Shown here in pieces: positions 1-7,217 of a stretch of 34,004 nt of DNA (the stretch's first letter is position 1; each line of letters starts with the position of its first letter). Both the position numbers and the translations under genes were made by a program. The notes beneath the pieces were generated by a model. The model worked only from the letters and a program-made list of their open reading frames with translations. It was not told the DNA's origin and did no database searches. Source of the stretch: an uncultured bacterium (GTDB lineage Bacteria > Pseudomonadota > Gammaproteobacteria > Burkholderiales > Burkholderiaceae_C); NCBI GenBank assembly GCA_903928495.1, contig CAIYQZ010000053.1, forward strand, positions 1-34,004, read 5' to 3'.

Positions 1-163
1 CTGCGCCAAAGCCCTGATGCGGTCCAACCTGTGGAGCCACGAGGTGCAGGTCAGCCGCAGTGTGATGCCCTCCATGGGCGAGATGATGAAAGACCAGATC
101 GGCGGTGACATACCCGCCGAAACACAGGAACAGATGCTGGCGCGCTACGCCCAGGACCTGTAA
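1..163 (+). CDS. PPOX (pyridoxamine 5'-phosphate oxidase) family flavoprotein, C-terminal part
   Basis: Only the last 53 codons are in the window; the reading frame is open from base 2 to the TAA at 161-163. The peptide starts with CAKALMRSNLW and continues through SRSVMPSMGEMM to ARYAQDL. From memory this matches the C-terminus of FMN-binding proteins of the pyridoxamine 5'-phosphate oxidase-like group (the MSMEG_1061-type subfamily of about 200 residues), where an HCAKALxRSxLW block precedes a final helix. Members bind FMN or a related flavin and are thought to act on small molecules in the cytoplasm; the substrate is unknown. The 5' end lies outside the window, so neither start nor operon partners can be judged. 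The next gene begins 50 bases later. Confidence 0.65.
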   Translation, partial: CAKALMRSNLWSHEVQVSRSVMPSMGEMMKDQIGGDIPAETQEQMLARYAQDL

Positions 164-212
164 GCCTTCCGCTGCGGATATGCTTGCTGCGCCCCACCAC
201 AGACACGCCACC

Positions 213-692
213 ATGACCCTCTCACTTCGCACCAATCCTGCTATTGCCTTGCTGGCTTTGGCCTTGACCACCCCCGCTGCCTGGGCCGACAGCACGTCGT
301 CGGCGTCCAGTGCCGCGTCCACCTCGGCGGGCAGTGCGTCAGAGTCGCTCGGCACCTCCAGCAACAGCTCATCACGCGCCACGGGTGTGGCACAAGGCCC
401 CTACACCGTGTTGGAAGTCGCAGCCGTCGAGGGCCGCCCCGACCTGCTGCAACTCACACTGCAAGCCCAGGCAACAAACCATTCGCCACCCGCGCCGGCG
501 CTGCAGTTGCGCCTGCCCCGCGTGACGGCTGAACGCGAACACCTGGCCGCAGGCCAAACGGTGCTGGCCCAGCACCGCCCCTACGGCCTGGCTTTTGCCG
601 CCGTGGGCGGCGAAGGGCAGCCGCGCCCCTTCTTCCTGGTGCTGGACGACGACTGGCACCGCGAGCTGCACAACCGCCCCGTGGGCGGCTGA
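213..692 (+). CDS. Small exported protein with serine-rich linker, function unknown
   Basis: A 159-residue protein if it starts at the ATG at 213. That start gives a clear Sec signal peptide: MTLSLR, a hydrophobic core rich in Leu and Ala, then an AWA-like cleavage site near residue 25. The frame is open further upstream, but those extra residues are charged and would bury the signal. After the signal comes a low-complexity Ser/Ala/Thr tract (about residues 27-56), then a compact domain of about 95 residues without cysteines. I do not recognise the domain. The stop is only 7 bases from the GTG of the DUF2145 gene, so the two are probably co-translated and may work together in the periplasm. 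Confidence 0.7.
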   Translation: MTLSLRTNPAIALLALALTTPAAWADSTSSASSAASTSAGSASESLGTSSNSSSRATGVAQGPYTVLEVAAVEGRPDLLQLTLQAQATNHSPPAPALQLRLPRVTAEREHLAAGQTVLAQHRPYGLAFAAVGGEGQPRPFFLVLDDDWHRELHNRPVGG

Positions 693-699
693 GCCCCGA

Positions 700-1605
700 G
701 TGCACCTGCGCTGGGCACAAGGGCTGGTGGCGGCATGGATCGCGCTGGCCGCAACGGGCAGTTGGGCTGGCATGGGTGGCTTTTGCGCCACCACCACCGA
801 GCCAACCGCCGCCGTGCAAGACCGGCTGATGCAGGTGGCCGCCGTAGTCAGGCAGGAACTGGAAGCCTCGGGCCATCAGGCGGCCATCGTGGCGCGCTCC
901 GGCATGGCACTGCAGCGGCTGGGTCAGCGTTACTCGCACGCCGGGGTGAGCCTGAGGGCCAACCCCAGCACACAGTGGTCCGTGCGCCAGTTGTACTTTG
1001 CGTGTGACGAACAGCGCCCCCGCATTTTTGACCAGGGCCTGTCTGGCTTTGTGCTGGGCTTGCACGACGCCGAGGTGGGCTTTGTATCTGTGCTGCTGCT
1101 GCCAACTGAAGCCGATGCCCCGCTCGCGCAAACAGCCCTGAACGACACACTGGCCTTACAGCTGCTGGGCAGCACTTACAGCGCCAACGCCCATGCGTTT
1201 GCGTTAACGTACCAGAACTGCAACCAGTGGGTGGCCGAGTTGTTGGCCACAGCCTGGGGCAACCTGCCCGGCGGCAACGACGCACGCGCCCAAGCCCAAG
1301 CCTGGCTGCACCAACAGGCCTACGAGGCCACCCGGCTGAACGTGGGCTGGCTGCTGTGGCTCACGCCTGTGTCGCCATGGGTGCATACCCGCGACCACCC
1401 GCCTGCCGATCTGGCCGAGGGGCACCTGCGAGTCAGCATGCCCGAGGGGCTGGAACGCTTTGTCCGCCAGCAGCACCCGCGCACCCAGCGGCTGGAGGTG
1501 TGCCACACCGCGCAGCATGTGGTGGTGCGCAAGGGCTGGCAGCCCCTGCCCAACGACTGCCAACCCGCCGAAGGTGACCGGGTGGTGCCTTTGGAGGCCA
1601 TTTAA
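700..1605 (+). CDS. DUF2145 family exported protein
   Basis: A 301-residue protein from the GTG at 700. This start gives a signal peptide (MHLRWAQGLVAAWIALAATG, then SWAGMGG) and sits 7 bases after the previous stop. An ATG further upstream in frame (595) lies inside the preceding gene and gives an implausible N-terminus. The mature part carries family marks of DUF2145: GGFC near residue 28, VARSG near 65, RYSHAGVSL with His80, and YQNCNQWVAELL with Cys174. The order His-then-Cys, with HAGVSL and NCxxW contexts, resembles permuted NlpC/P60 papain-like enzymes; that is my inference, not an established activity. Several other cysteines (YFAC, EVCH, NDC) may form disulfides in the periplasm. Confidence 0.8.
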   Translation: MHLRWAQGLVAAWIALAATGSWAGMGGFCATTTEPTAAVQDRLMQVAAVVRQELEASGHQAAIVARSGMALQRLGQRYSHAGVSLRANPSTQWSVRQLYFACDEQRPRIFDQGLSGFVLGLHDAEVGFVSVLLLPTEADAPLAQTALNDTLALQLLGSTYSANAHAFALTYQNCNQWVAELLATAWGNLPGGNDARAQAQAWLHQQAYEATRLNVGWLLWLTPVSPWVHTRDHPPADLAEGHLRVSMPEGLERFVRQQHPRTQRLEVCHTAQHVVVRKGWQPLPNDCQPAEGDRVVPLEAI

Positions 1606-1609
1606 AGCA

Positions 1610-1645
1610 ATAGCTGCAAAACCAATACAGACAAGCGGTAGGGCA
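1610..1645 (+). repeat. Dispersed 36-bp repeat, copy A
   Basis: Runs from ATAGCTG to GTAGGGCA between the convergent ends of the DUF2145 gene and the yedK-like gene. It matches copy C (17479-17514) at 29 of 36 positions by my count, with no gaps, and is related to copy B (15583-15619). Shared blocks are ATAGCT, an A-rich stretch followed by CCA, CAAGCG or CAATCG, and AGGGCA or AGAGGCA. Confidence 0.65.
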
Positions 1646-1654
1646 TCAAAATGC

Positions 1655-2362
1655 CTAAAAATCCCACGCCTGTTGCTGCACCCGCGGAACATCGGCCGGT
1701 GCACCGGTCAGTTGCTCGGCCGGTGTGGTGCGCATGAAGGTTTGCGCCTGCGCCAGCGTGGCGTTCAGCCAGGCTCTGTGGTGCATGGGCGGCACGATGA
1801 CCAGCATGCGTTTTTCATCACCTGGGCGGTGCATGCGGCCCAGCAGAGGGTGCCCGTCGGCGTTGACGGTCAACAGGCTGAAGCTGTGCACCCGTTCGCC
1901 GGTGTCGGGGTCGGTCCAGTGCTCGTGCAGGGCAGCAGCCGCAAAGGGTGCACCGTCGGCCTGAGCCAGCCGCCAGCGGGTTGGGCGGTTGCCATGCAAA
2001 TGGGCCTGCTCCCAGCAGGGCTCGAAAAACGCCTGCATGGGGGCCAGAGCAAACCTGCGCTCCGTCCATGTGGCACGAAAGCTGGGCTTGCTGGCCACGG
2101 TCTCGCTGCGCGCGTTGTAGGTGCCGCGCGACACGGTGGTGGCCTGCCGCTCATCACGGCACCAGCGGGGCACCAGTCCAAAACGGGCCACCACACACTG
2201 CGCCGCGTGGCCGCCTTGCGGCGCAGCCACGACGATGGGGGCGGCGTAACCTGGGTAGGTTTCAGCGGGCCACGCCAGTTCGGCCGCAGGCAAGGCCACC
2301 GGGGCAAGCCCCGGCAGACTGGCAATGTGGTCGCGGGAGGATGGGATGTAGTTGGTGCACAT
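1655..2362 (-). CDS. yedK: SOS response-associated peptidase family protein (YedK/HMCES-like SRAP domain)
   Basis: A 235-residue SRAP-domain protein. Known members (human HMCES, E. coli YedK) form a covalent thiazolidine crosslink through Cys2 with abasic sites in single-stranded DNA, shielding them during replication. The family residues are present: Cys2 straight after the start Met, Asn83 in TYNARSET, Glu114 in AFFEPCW, and His178 in MHRPGDEKRM. FFEPCW replaces the usual FYEW, and HRPGDEKRM replaces HDRMP, as I recall for a proteobacterial subgroup. The Cys2 requirement fixes the start at 2362. The upstream kinase gene stops 2 bases before this ATG (TGA-GC-ATG), so the genes are translationally coupled. 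No LexA box was seen, and no separate promoter. Confidence 0.88.
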   Translation of the reverse strand: MCTNYIPSSRDHIASLPGLAPVALPAAELAWPAETYPGYAAPIVVAAPQGGHAAQCVVARFGLVPRWCRDERQATTVSRGTYNARSETVASKPSFRATWTERRFALAPMQAFFEPCWEQAHLHGNRPTRWRLAQADGAPFAAAALHEHWTDPDTGERVHSFSLLTVNADGHPLLGRMHRPGDEKRMLVIVPPMHHRAWLNATLAQAQTFMRTTPAEQLTGAPADVPRVQQQAWDF

Positions 2363-2364
2363 GC

Positions 2365-3711
2365 TCAGCCGCCATGCTGCTGCAGAAGTCGCGCGCCGGG
2401 AACCAGCGGCTGACGCAGCGCCTGCAACACTTCTTCCATGGTGGGGCGCTCAGAGGCAGGCGCCCGACACTGGTGTGCCATCTCAACGACCTGCAGCAAA
2501 GGCGTGGCGCAGTGGGCCAGCAGCTCATTCAGCAAATGGCCAAAGGCACGCACATCCAGCGCCTTCATCGCGGCAGACCCGGAGCGCGACCCCGCCGGCA
2601 GCAAAGTGGCTGCGCCCAGATCGCTCAGCATGGCCTGGCCCGTGGAGGGTTGCCACAGGATGTTGTGGGCGTACAGGTCGCCGTGCATGACACCGCGTGC
2701 GTGCAAATGGGCCACAGCAGCAGCGACCGAGAGCGCAATCTGCAGCAGCGCGGGGGCCTCCAGTTGGAGGCCTGGTGCATAGATGTCGCGGGTACAACTG
2801 TCCAAGCTGGGTGGCCCTGCGAGGTTGACAAAGTCGGGGGGCACCAGCGGCAGCAACATTCCCGCGAGGCCTTGGGGATGACCCACCAGCGTGGCGTGGG
2901 GCGTGCACAGGGCTGGATGTGGCCCGGCGGCCACACAGGCCGCCAGCTCGTGCTCTGGTAAGCCGTCGCTGGTGACGCTGCCTTTGAACAGCTTCAAGGC
3001 CTGGGATTGCTGGTCGCCCGCAAGGTACACGCGATGGATGTGACCCGACGCGCCCTCACCCAGCAGGCCATCCAGTGTGAGATCTGTCCACGACACGGTG
3101 GGCAGATCGGGCGCCCCAGTGGCAACGGCCCCAGTGACCTGCGAGGTCCAGCCCAGCGGGTTGCCTGACAGGGCCAGCCAGGCGAGGGCGGGCAGTTCGG
3201 CCAGCCATTCGGGCAACGCGGTGAACCGATTGGCTGACAGACGAATCAGCTCCAGCTGCTGCGCGCCTACCAGGGTCTCGGGCAAGGCCGAGAGGCGATT
3301 GCCCGCCAGCATGAGCTTTTGCAGGGCCGGACGCTGGCCCAGTTCGAGCGGCAGGCTCTCGATGGCGTTGTCGGTCAGCGTGAGCCAGCGCAGTGTGGGC
3401 GGTAACGCGGCAGACGGCACATGCTGCAGGCGGCAAGCCTTGAAACCCACCATCTCCAGCGCAGGGCAGTCACCCAGCACCTCAGGCAGTTGGGTGAAGG
3501 GGTTGCCCGAGCAAAAAATGACCTTGAGTTGGCGCAGGCGCGGCAGGTCGTGCGGCAGGTTGGTGAGCTGGTTGTCGCTGAGGTTGAGCACCTCCAGCGT
3601 GTCGGCCAGGCCGTACAACTCGGGCGGCAGGTGGGTCAGGCCTGCACCGTTCAGGTCCAAGCGGCGTGTACTAGCGAGTGCGCCGCTGCGCAGGAGTTCC
3701 AGGTTGTGCAT
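2365..3711 (-). CDS. Leucine-rich-repeat protein with C-terminal protein kinase domain
   Basis: A 448-residue protein without signal peptide or membrane segment. Residues about 15-190 form seven or eight leucine-rich repeats (for example LEVLNLSDNQLTNLP, LQKLMLAGNRLSALP). Residues about 208-440 form a Hanks-type kinase fold: Gly loop LGEGASGHIHRV (217-228), Lys240 in ALKLFKG, catalytic loop HGDLYAHN (343-350, HGD in place of HRD) and SDLG (363-366, DLG in place of DFG). Catalytic Asp345, Asn350 and Asp364 are all kept, so it may be active despite the altered motifs. The LRR part probably binds a partner protein. It is coupled to the downstream SRAP gene by a 2-base gap. The dioxygenase gene ends 49 bases upstream, so all three may be cotranscribed. 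Confidence 0.85.
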   Translation of the reverse strand: MHNLELLRSGALASTRRLDLNGAGLTHLPPELYGLADTLEVLNLSDNQLTNLPHDLPRLRQLKVIFCSGNPFTQLPEVLGDCPALEMVGFKACRLQHVPSAALPPTLRWLTLTDNAIESLPLELGQRPALQKLMLAGNRLSALPETLVGAQQLELIRLSANRFTALPEWLAELPALAWLALSGNPLGWTSQVTGAVATGAPDLPTVSWTDLTLDGLLGEGASGHIHRVYLAGDQQSQALKLFKGSVTSDGLPEHELAACVAAGPHPALCTPHATLVGHPQGLAGMLLPLVPPDFVNLAGPPSLDSCTRDIYAPGLQLEAPALLQIALSVAAAVAHLHARGVMHGDLYAHNILWQPSTGQAMLSDLGAATLLPAGSRSGSAAMKALDVRAFGHLLNELLAHCATPLLQVVEMAHQCRAPASERPTMEEVLQALRQPLVPGARLLQQHGG

Positions 3712-3760
3712 GGGGTGGGCATGTTAGGGCACGCCAGATGCAGAGCCGACACAGTGAAGG

Positions 3761-4756
3761 TCAATATGGCTTGGCAAAGTTCGCGGCCACCCGCTGGCGC
3801 AGGTAGTCCCCTGCGCTGATGGGCGGGTGCCGCTTGCCCGGGCCTTCAATGACTGCGTCCTTGTTGGCCTGGGCAAAAAAGGCCAGCGTGTATCGAGAGC
3901 CCAGGTACTCATTTGGCAGCGGGCAGCGCACGCGGTGGAAGTTGGAGGGCAGTTGGTCGTCACTCCAACGCATCAACATATCGCCGATGTTGCAGGTGAT
4001 GGCCGCGTCGTCGGGCTCCACCGACGTCCAGGCCTGGCTGTCCATGTCCTTGCCGGGGCACACCTGCAACCCGCCTTGGCCCGCCCGCTGGAACAGGAGC
4101 GTGAGGCAATCGAAATCGGTGTGAGCACCGGCGCGCCACAGGCCGGGTTGGCCCAGCGTGGTGGCGTCCACCGGAAAGTAATGGAGCAGGCGGAGGGTGC
4201 TTTGGTACTCGGGGCTGTCCCGGTGGTGGGCGCGGGTGAAAAACTCGGGGTCAAAGCCCAGCTTGTACGCAAAGCAAGACAGCACCTTCATGCCCAGCGC
4301 CCAGCACTCGGCCTCGAAGGTCAGCATGTCGGGCTTGAAGCCGGGCAGCTCGGCCTCGGAGGGCCACAAACCGGTCATGTGCGGGCGGGTGATCTGGTAA
4401 GACTCTTTCTGGTCTGGCGTGCCCGTGGATGGGCGCACCTGCGCCTTGGTTTCCCAACCCACGTTCAGCGCTTTGTTGTGCGGGTACTGCGCCTTGACAG
4501 CTTGGGGCAAGTCAAAGAACCGCGCCGATGTGGCAAAGGCGTGGTCCACATGGGCCTGCGGAATGCCGTGGTTGACGATCTGGAAAAAGCCCACGTCCAC
4601 CGACGCGTTCCAGAGTTCCTCGGCAATCTGGGCTTTGCGCGCCTCGAAGTCGGACAGGTCGATGCGGCGCACTTCGCGGTGATGGGTTTCGGCACCTGCG
4701 GCTCCCATGCGGGCCTCTTTGTGGAGTTCAACCAGGGGGGATGCGTTGGCGGTCAT
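3761..4756 (-). CDS. Isopenicillin N synthase-like 2-oxoglutarate/Fe(II) dioxygenase
   Basis: A 331-residue cytoplasmic enzyme of the IPNS/2OG-Fe(II) oxygenase family. The iron ligands are visible: His212 and Asp214 in AHTDFD and His274 in NFHRV. The 2-oxoglutarate-binding Arg288 with Thr290 is in SRYTLAFF. The N-terminal half has the family block WNASVDVGFFQIVNHGIP (49-66). Substrates vary widely in this family and cannot be named here. The frame is open far upstream, but the ATG at 4756 is preceded by GGAGA five bases away and gives the normal family length (about 310-340), so I chose it. It is divergent from the DUF938 gene, with a 108-base shared upstream region. Confidence 0.88.
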   Translation of the reverse strand: MTANASPLVELHKEARMGAAGAETHHREVRRIDLSDFEARKAQIAEELWNASVDVGFFQIVNHGIPQAHVDHAFATSARFFDLPQAVKAQYPHNKALNVGWETKAQVRPSTGTPDQKESYQITRPHMTGLWPSEAELPGFKPDMLTFEAECWALGMKVLSCFAYKLGFDPEFFTRAHHRDSPEYQSTLRLLHYFPVDATTLGQPGLWRAGAHTDFDCLTLLFQRAGQGGLQVCPGKDMDSQAWTSVEPDDAAITCNIGDMLMRWSDDQLPSNFHRVRCPLPNEYLGSRYTLAFFAQANKDAVIEGPGKRHPPISAGDYLRQRVAANFAKPY

Positions 4757-4864
4757 GATTTCTCCGAAGACACAATGGGGTCGGCCGGTGACTCCACCGG
4801 CGACTGCGCTCAGCCATGCATGGACCGTGCCTGATGTGCACCCGTTTTTGTTGGAACCCTGCCC

Positions 4865-5470
4865 ATGACACCCACCGCCTTCAGCCCCGCAGCCGACCGC
4901 AACAAAGAACCCATTCTGGCCACGCTGCAGACTGTGTTGCCCGCCCAAGGCCACGCACTGGAGCTGGCCTCTGGCACCGGCCAGCATGCCGTTTGGTTTG
5001 CAGCCGGGTTGCCGGGCTGGACCTGGCAGCCCACCGACACTCGGCCCGAGGCACTGGGCTCCATTGCCGCCTACACCGCCGACAGCGGCCTGACCCGCGT
5101 GCGCCCTCCCCTGCTGCTGGACGTGATGGCCACACAGTGGCAACCTACACACCAGCGGTTTGACCTGATTTACTGCGCCAACATGCTGCACGTGGCCCCC
5201 TGGCCAGCATGTGCGGCACTGATGGCGGGCGGTGCACGGCACCTCGCACCCGGGGGCGTGCTGGTGACCTACGGCCCCTACCTGGAACAGGGGGTGGACA
5301 CGTCGCCCGGCAACCTGTCTTTCGACGCCAGCCTGCGCGCCGAAAACCCGGCCTGGGGCCTGCGCCAGCGGGAGGATGTGGAAGCCGAGGCCGGGCAGGC
5401 GGGCCTGCAGCTGGTGCAACGCCACGCCATGCCAGCCAACAACCTGTTGCTGGTGTGGGGAACCCGATAA
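4865..5470 (+). CDS. DUF938 family SAM-dependent methyltransferase-like protein
   Basis: A 201-residue protein whose opening (FSPAADRNKEPIL) is the signature start of DUF938 proteins. The SAM-binding loop is LELASGTGQHA (32-42), followed by the acidic strand end at TDTRPEA. A later block, YCANMLHVAPWPA, matches the family's motif after the fourth strand. The fold is class I Rossmann methyltransferase; the substrate is unknown. The ATG at 4865 is correct because it leaves the conserved N-terminus intact. It is followed after 9 bases by the YeeE/YedE pair. The product is probably cytoplasmic; there are no membrane segments. Confidence 0.85.
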   Translation: MTPTAFSPAADRNKEPILATLQTVLPAQGHALELASGTGQHAVWFAAGLPGWTWQPTDTRPEALGSIAAYTADSGLTRVRPPLLLDVMATQWQPTHQRFDLIYCANMLHVAPWPACAALMAGGARHLAPGGVLVTYGPYLEQGVDTSPGNLSFDASLRAENPAWGLRQREDVEAEAGQAGLQLVQRHAMPANNLLLVWGTR

Positions 5471-5479
5471 TCCGCGCCC

Positions 5480-5962
5480 ATGACTTCAACACTTTCCCTT
5501 TTTCCCATGGGCTGGCAGCACTATCTGCTGGGCGGCCTGCTGATTGGCTGCGGGGTGGCGCTGCTGTTCGTGTTCACGGGACGCATTGGCGGCATGAGCA
5601 CGGTGTTTTCGTCCACCTGGTCGTATGTGGTGCAGCGGCCGTTTTTCCAGCAACCACGGTTTGTGGGCTCGCGCCACTGGCGGCTGGTGTACGCAATGGG
5701 GCTGGTGCTGGGTGCTGCCCTTTGGTGGCTGAGCTTTGCAGGTGCTGCGCCACAGTCCACGGGCTTGCCCGCATGGCAACTGGTGGTGGGCGGCTTTCTG
5801 GTGGGCTACGGTGCGCGCCTGGGAAATGGCTGCACCTCAGGTCATGGCATCTGCGGGCTGGGTTCCTTGCAATTGCCGTCGCTGATGGCCGTGCTCACGT
5901 TCATGGCAACAGCTTTCATGACCGCGAACCTCTTCAGCATGCTGATGGGGGCGGCGTCATGA
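5480..5962 (+). CDS. YeeE/YedE family sulfur-compound transporter, first half
   Basis: A 160-residue inner-membrane protein with about four hydrophobic helices. It holds the family motif GYGARLGNGCTSGHGICGL (about residues 110-128). In the full-length relative TsuA (YeeE), cysteines in such motifs relay thiosulfate through the membrane. Here the transporter is split into two half-size proteins, as in many proteobacterial YeeE/YedE pairs. The stop overlaps the start of the second half in an ATGA (5959-5962), so translation is coupled and the halves very likely form one complex. The ATG at 5507 is a possible alternative start that would remove nine residues (MTSTLSLFP). The transported compound (thiosulfate, sulfide or another sulfur species) is not shown by the sequence. 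Confidence 0.87.
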   Translation: MTSTLSLFPMGWQHYLLGGLLIGCGVALLFVFTGRIGGMSTVFSSTWSYVVQRPFFQQPRFVGSRHWRLVYAMGLVLGAALWWLSFAGAAPQSTGLPAWQLVVGGFLVGYGARLGNGCTSGHGICGLGSLQLPSLMAVLTFMATAFMTANLFSMLMGAAS

Positions 5963-6360
5963 GCGCCGTGGTGACCCTTCTGGCCGGCATGTTGTTTGGC
6001 TTTGGCCTGTCCCTTTCGACCATGATCAACCCGCAGGTGGTGCTGGGCTTTCTGCGTTTTCAGGACTTCGGTCTCATGCTGGTGATGGGTGGTGCGGTGC
6101 TGGTGGCTCTACTGGCCTACAAGCTGGTGCCACGCCTCATGAAGCGCCCGGTGCTGGACGACCACTTCCACACCCACCCCAGCGTGTGGAACCGCGACAC
6201 CGCAGTGGGTGCTGCGCTGTTCGGGGTGGGTTGGGGTCTGTGCGGTGTGTGCCCCGGCCCCGCCATTGCAGGCCTGGGCGCAGGCAACCTCGAACTGGTG
6301 TGGGCGCTGGCGGGCATCGGTGCGGGAGCCTTGGTACAAGGCTGGCGGGCCAAAAACTAA
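5959..6360 (+). CDS. YeeE/YedE family sulfur-compound transporter, second half (DUF6691-type)
   Basis: A 133-residue membrane protein starting at the ATG that overlaps the previous stop. It carries the second half-motif GVGWGLCGVCPGPAIAGLG near residues 93-111, with two cysteines that pair functionally with those of the first half. About four hydrophobic segments are visible (near 2-22, 36-56, 85-110 and 112-128), with a His/Asp-containing loop between the second and third. The frame is open far upstream through the methyltransferase and first-half genes, but that part is out-of-frame shadow. The last base of the stop overlaps the end of the converging GGDEF gene. The protein probably functions only together with its partner. 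Confidence 0.85.
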   Translation: MSAVVTLLAGMLFGFGLSLSTMINPQVVLGFLRFQDFGLMLVMGGAVLVALLAYKLVPRLMKRPVLDDHFHTHPSVWNRDTAVGAALFGVGWGLCGVCPGPAIAGLGAGNLELVWALAGIGAGALVQGWRAKN

Positions 6361-7217
6361 GACCCATCCACCCCAAGAGGTTCAGGGTCAGCCAGAACGG
6401 CCTGGCGTTTTCCGCGCTGTTTGGCCAGGTACAGGGCATGGTCAGCCCTGTCGTTGAGGCGTTTCAAGGTGTCTGTCTCGCCGCCCCACACGGCCACACC
6501 CACACTGGCTGACACAGGACTGGCCACGCCGGGATAGGTCTGCGACAACAGCTCGACCATGCGCCGGGCCATGTCCAGCGCATCTTCCTCGCCCACGCCG
6601 TAGAGCATCACCACAAACTCATCGCCCCCCACCCGGGCCACCATGTCAGACGCCCGGACGGACTCCTGCAAACGTTGTGCAGCTGCTTTCAACACCGCGT
6701 CGCCTGCCGCGTGCCCTTGCGAATCGTTCACGGCCTTGAAACCATCCAGGTCCACGGCCAACAGCACCAGTGGACGGGATTGCCGGTGCGCGAGGGACAG
6801 GTGTCGTTGCGCGAAATCATCGAACAAACGGCGGTTGGGCAAACCGGTGAGGGCGTCGTGCTGGGCCATGAATTGAGCCTGCCGCATGACCGCCGAGGCC
6901 TGGAGGATGGCGTCACCCACAGCTTCAGCTTCCTGCAACTGGATGCGCGGCAGCACCACGGGCTCTCCCTGCACGAGGGCAAGCGCAGCTGTGTTGAGCC
7001 CCGTGACCGACGACAACACCTTCAACACCACCGAGCGGGCAAACCCGAGCCCCAACCCGACCGCAAGCAACAAACCTGCCCCCACCTGCCACAGGCGGGT
7101 GAACAGGTTTTCCTGCAATACCGAGGTTGGCGCCCCAACCGCGACACCCCAGCGCCACCGGTGTGATGCGGCGTATGCGGTGAACACCGGAATGCCTTCC
7201 TTGGTGACGGTGTACAA
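6357..7217 (-). CDS. C-terminal fragment of the frameshifted diguanylate cyclase (second helix and GGDEF domain)
   Basis: A 286-residue frame holding the end of the sensor domain, the second membrane helix and a complete GGDEF domain with I-site. The only available start at its 5' end is TTG at 7217, with no visible ribosome-binding site, and that TTG is an internal Leu codon of the restored protein. Independent translation is therefore doubtful. If it were made, it could be an unregulated cyclase anchored by one helix. Confidence 0.45.
   Translation of the reverse strand: MYTVTKEGIPVFTAYAASHRWRWGVAVGAPTSVLQENLFTRLWQVGAGLLLAVGLGLGFARSVVLKVLSSVTGLNTAALALVQGEPVVLPRIQLQEAEAVGDAILQASAVMRQAQFMAQHDALTGLPNRRLFDDFAQRHLSLAHRQSRPLVLLAVDLDGFKAVNDSQGHAAGDAVLKAAAQRLQESVRASDMVARVGGDEFVVMLYGVGEEDALDMARRMVELLSQTYPGVASPVSASVGVAVWGGETDTLKRLNDRADHALYLAKQRGKRQAVLADPEPLGVDGS

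Noticed and set aside
4784-4801. GCCGGT / ACCGGC inverted repeat between the dioxygenase and DUF938 genes
   Set aside because: Six-base arms with such composition are expected by chance in this DNA, and no promoter boxes align with it.
3761-5425. Open frame of 554 codons that would extend the dioxygenase far upstream
   Set aside because: The extra part overlaps the DUF938 gene on the other strand and has no family similarity; the ATG at 4756 has a good ribosome-binding site and gives the normal length.
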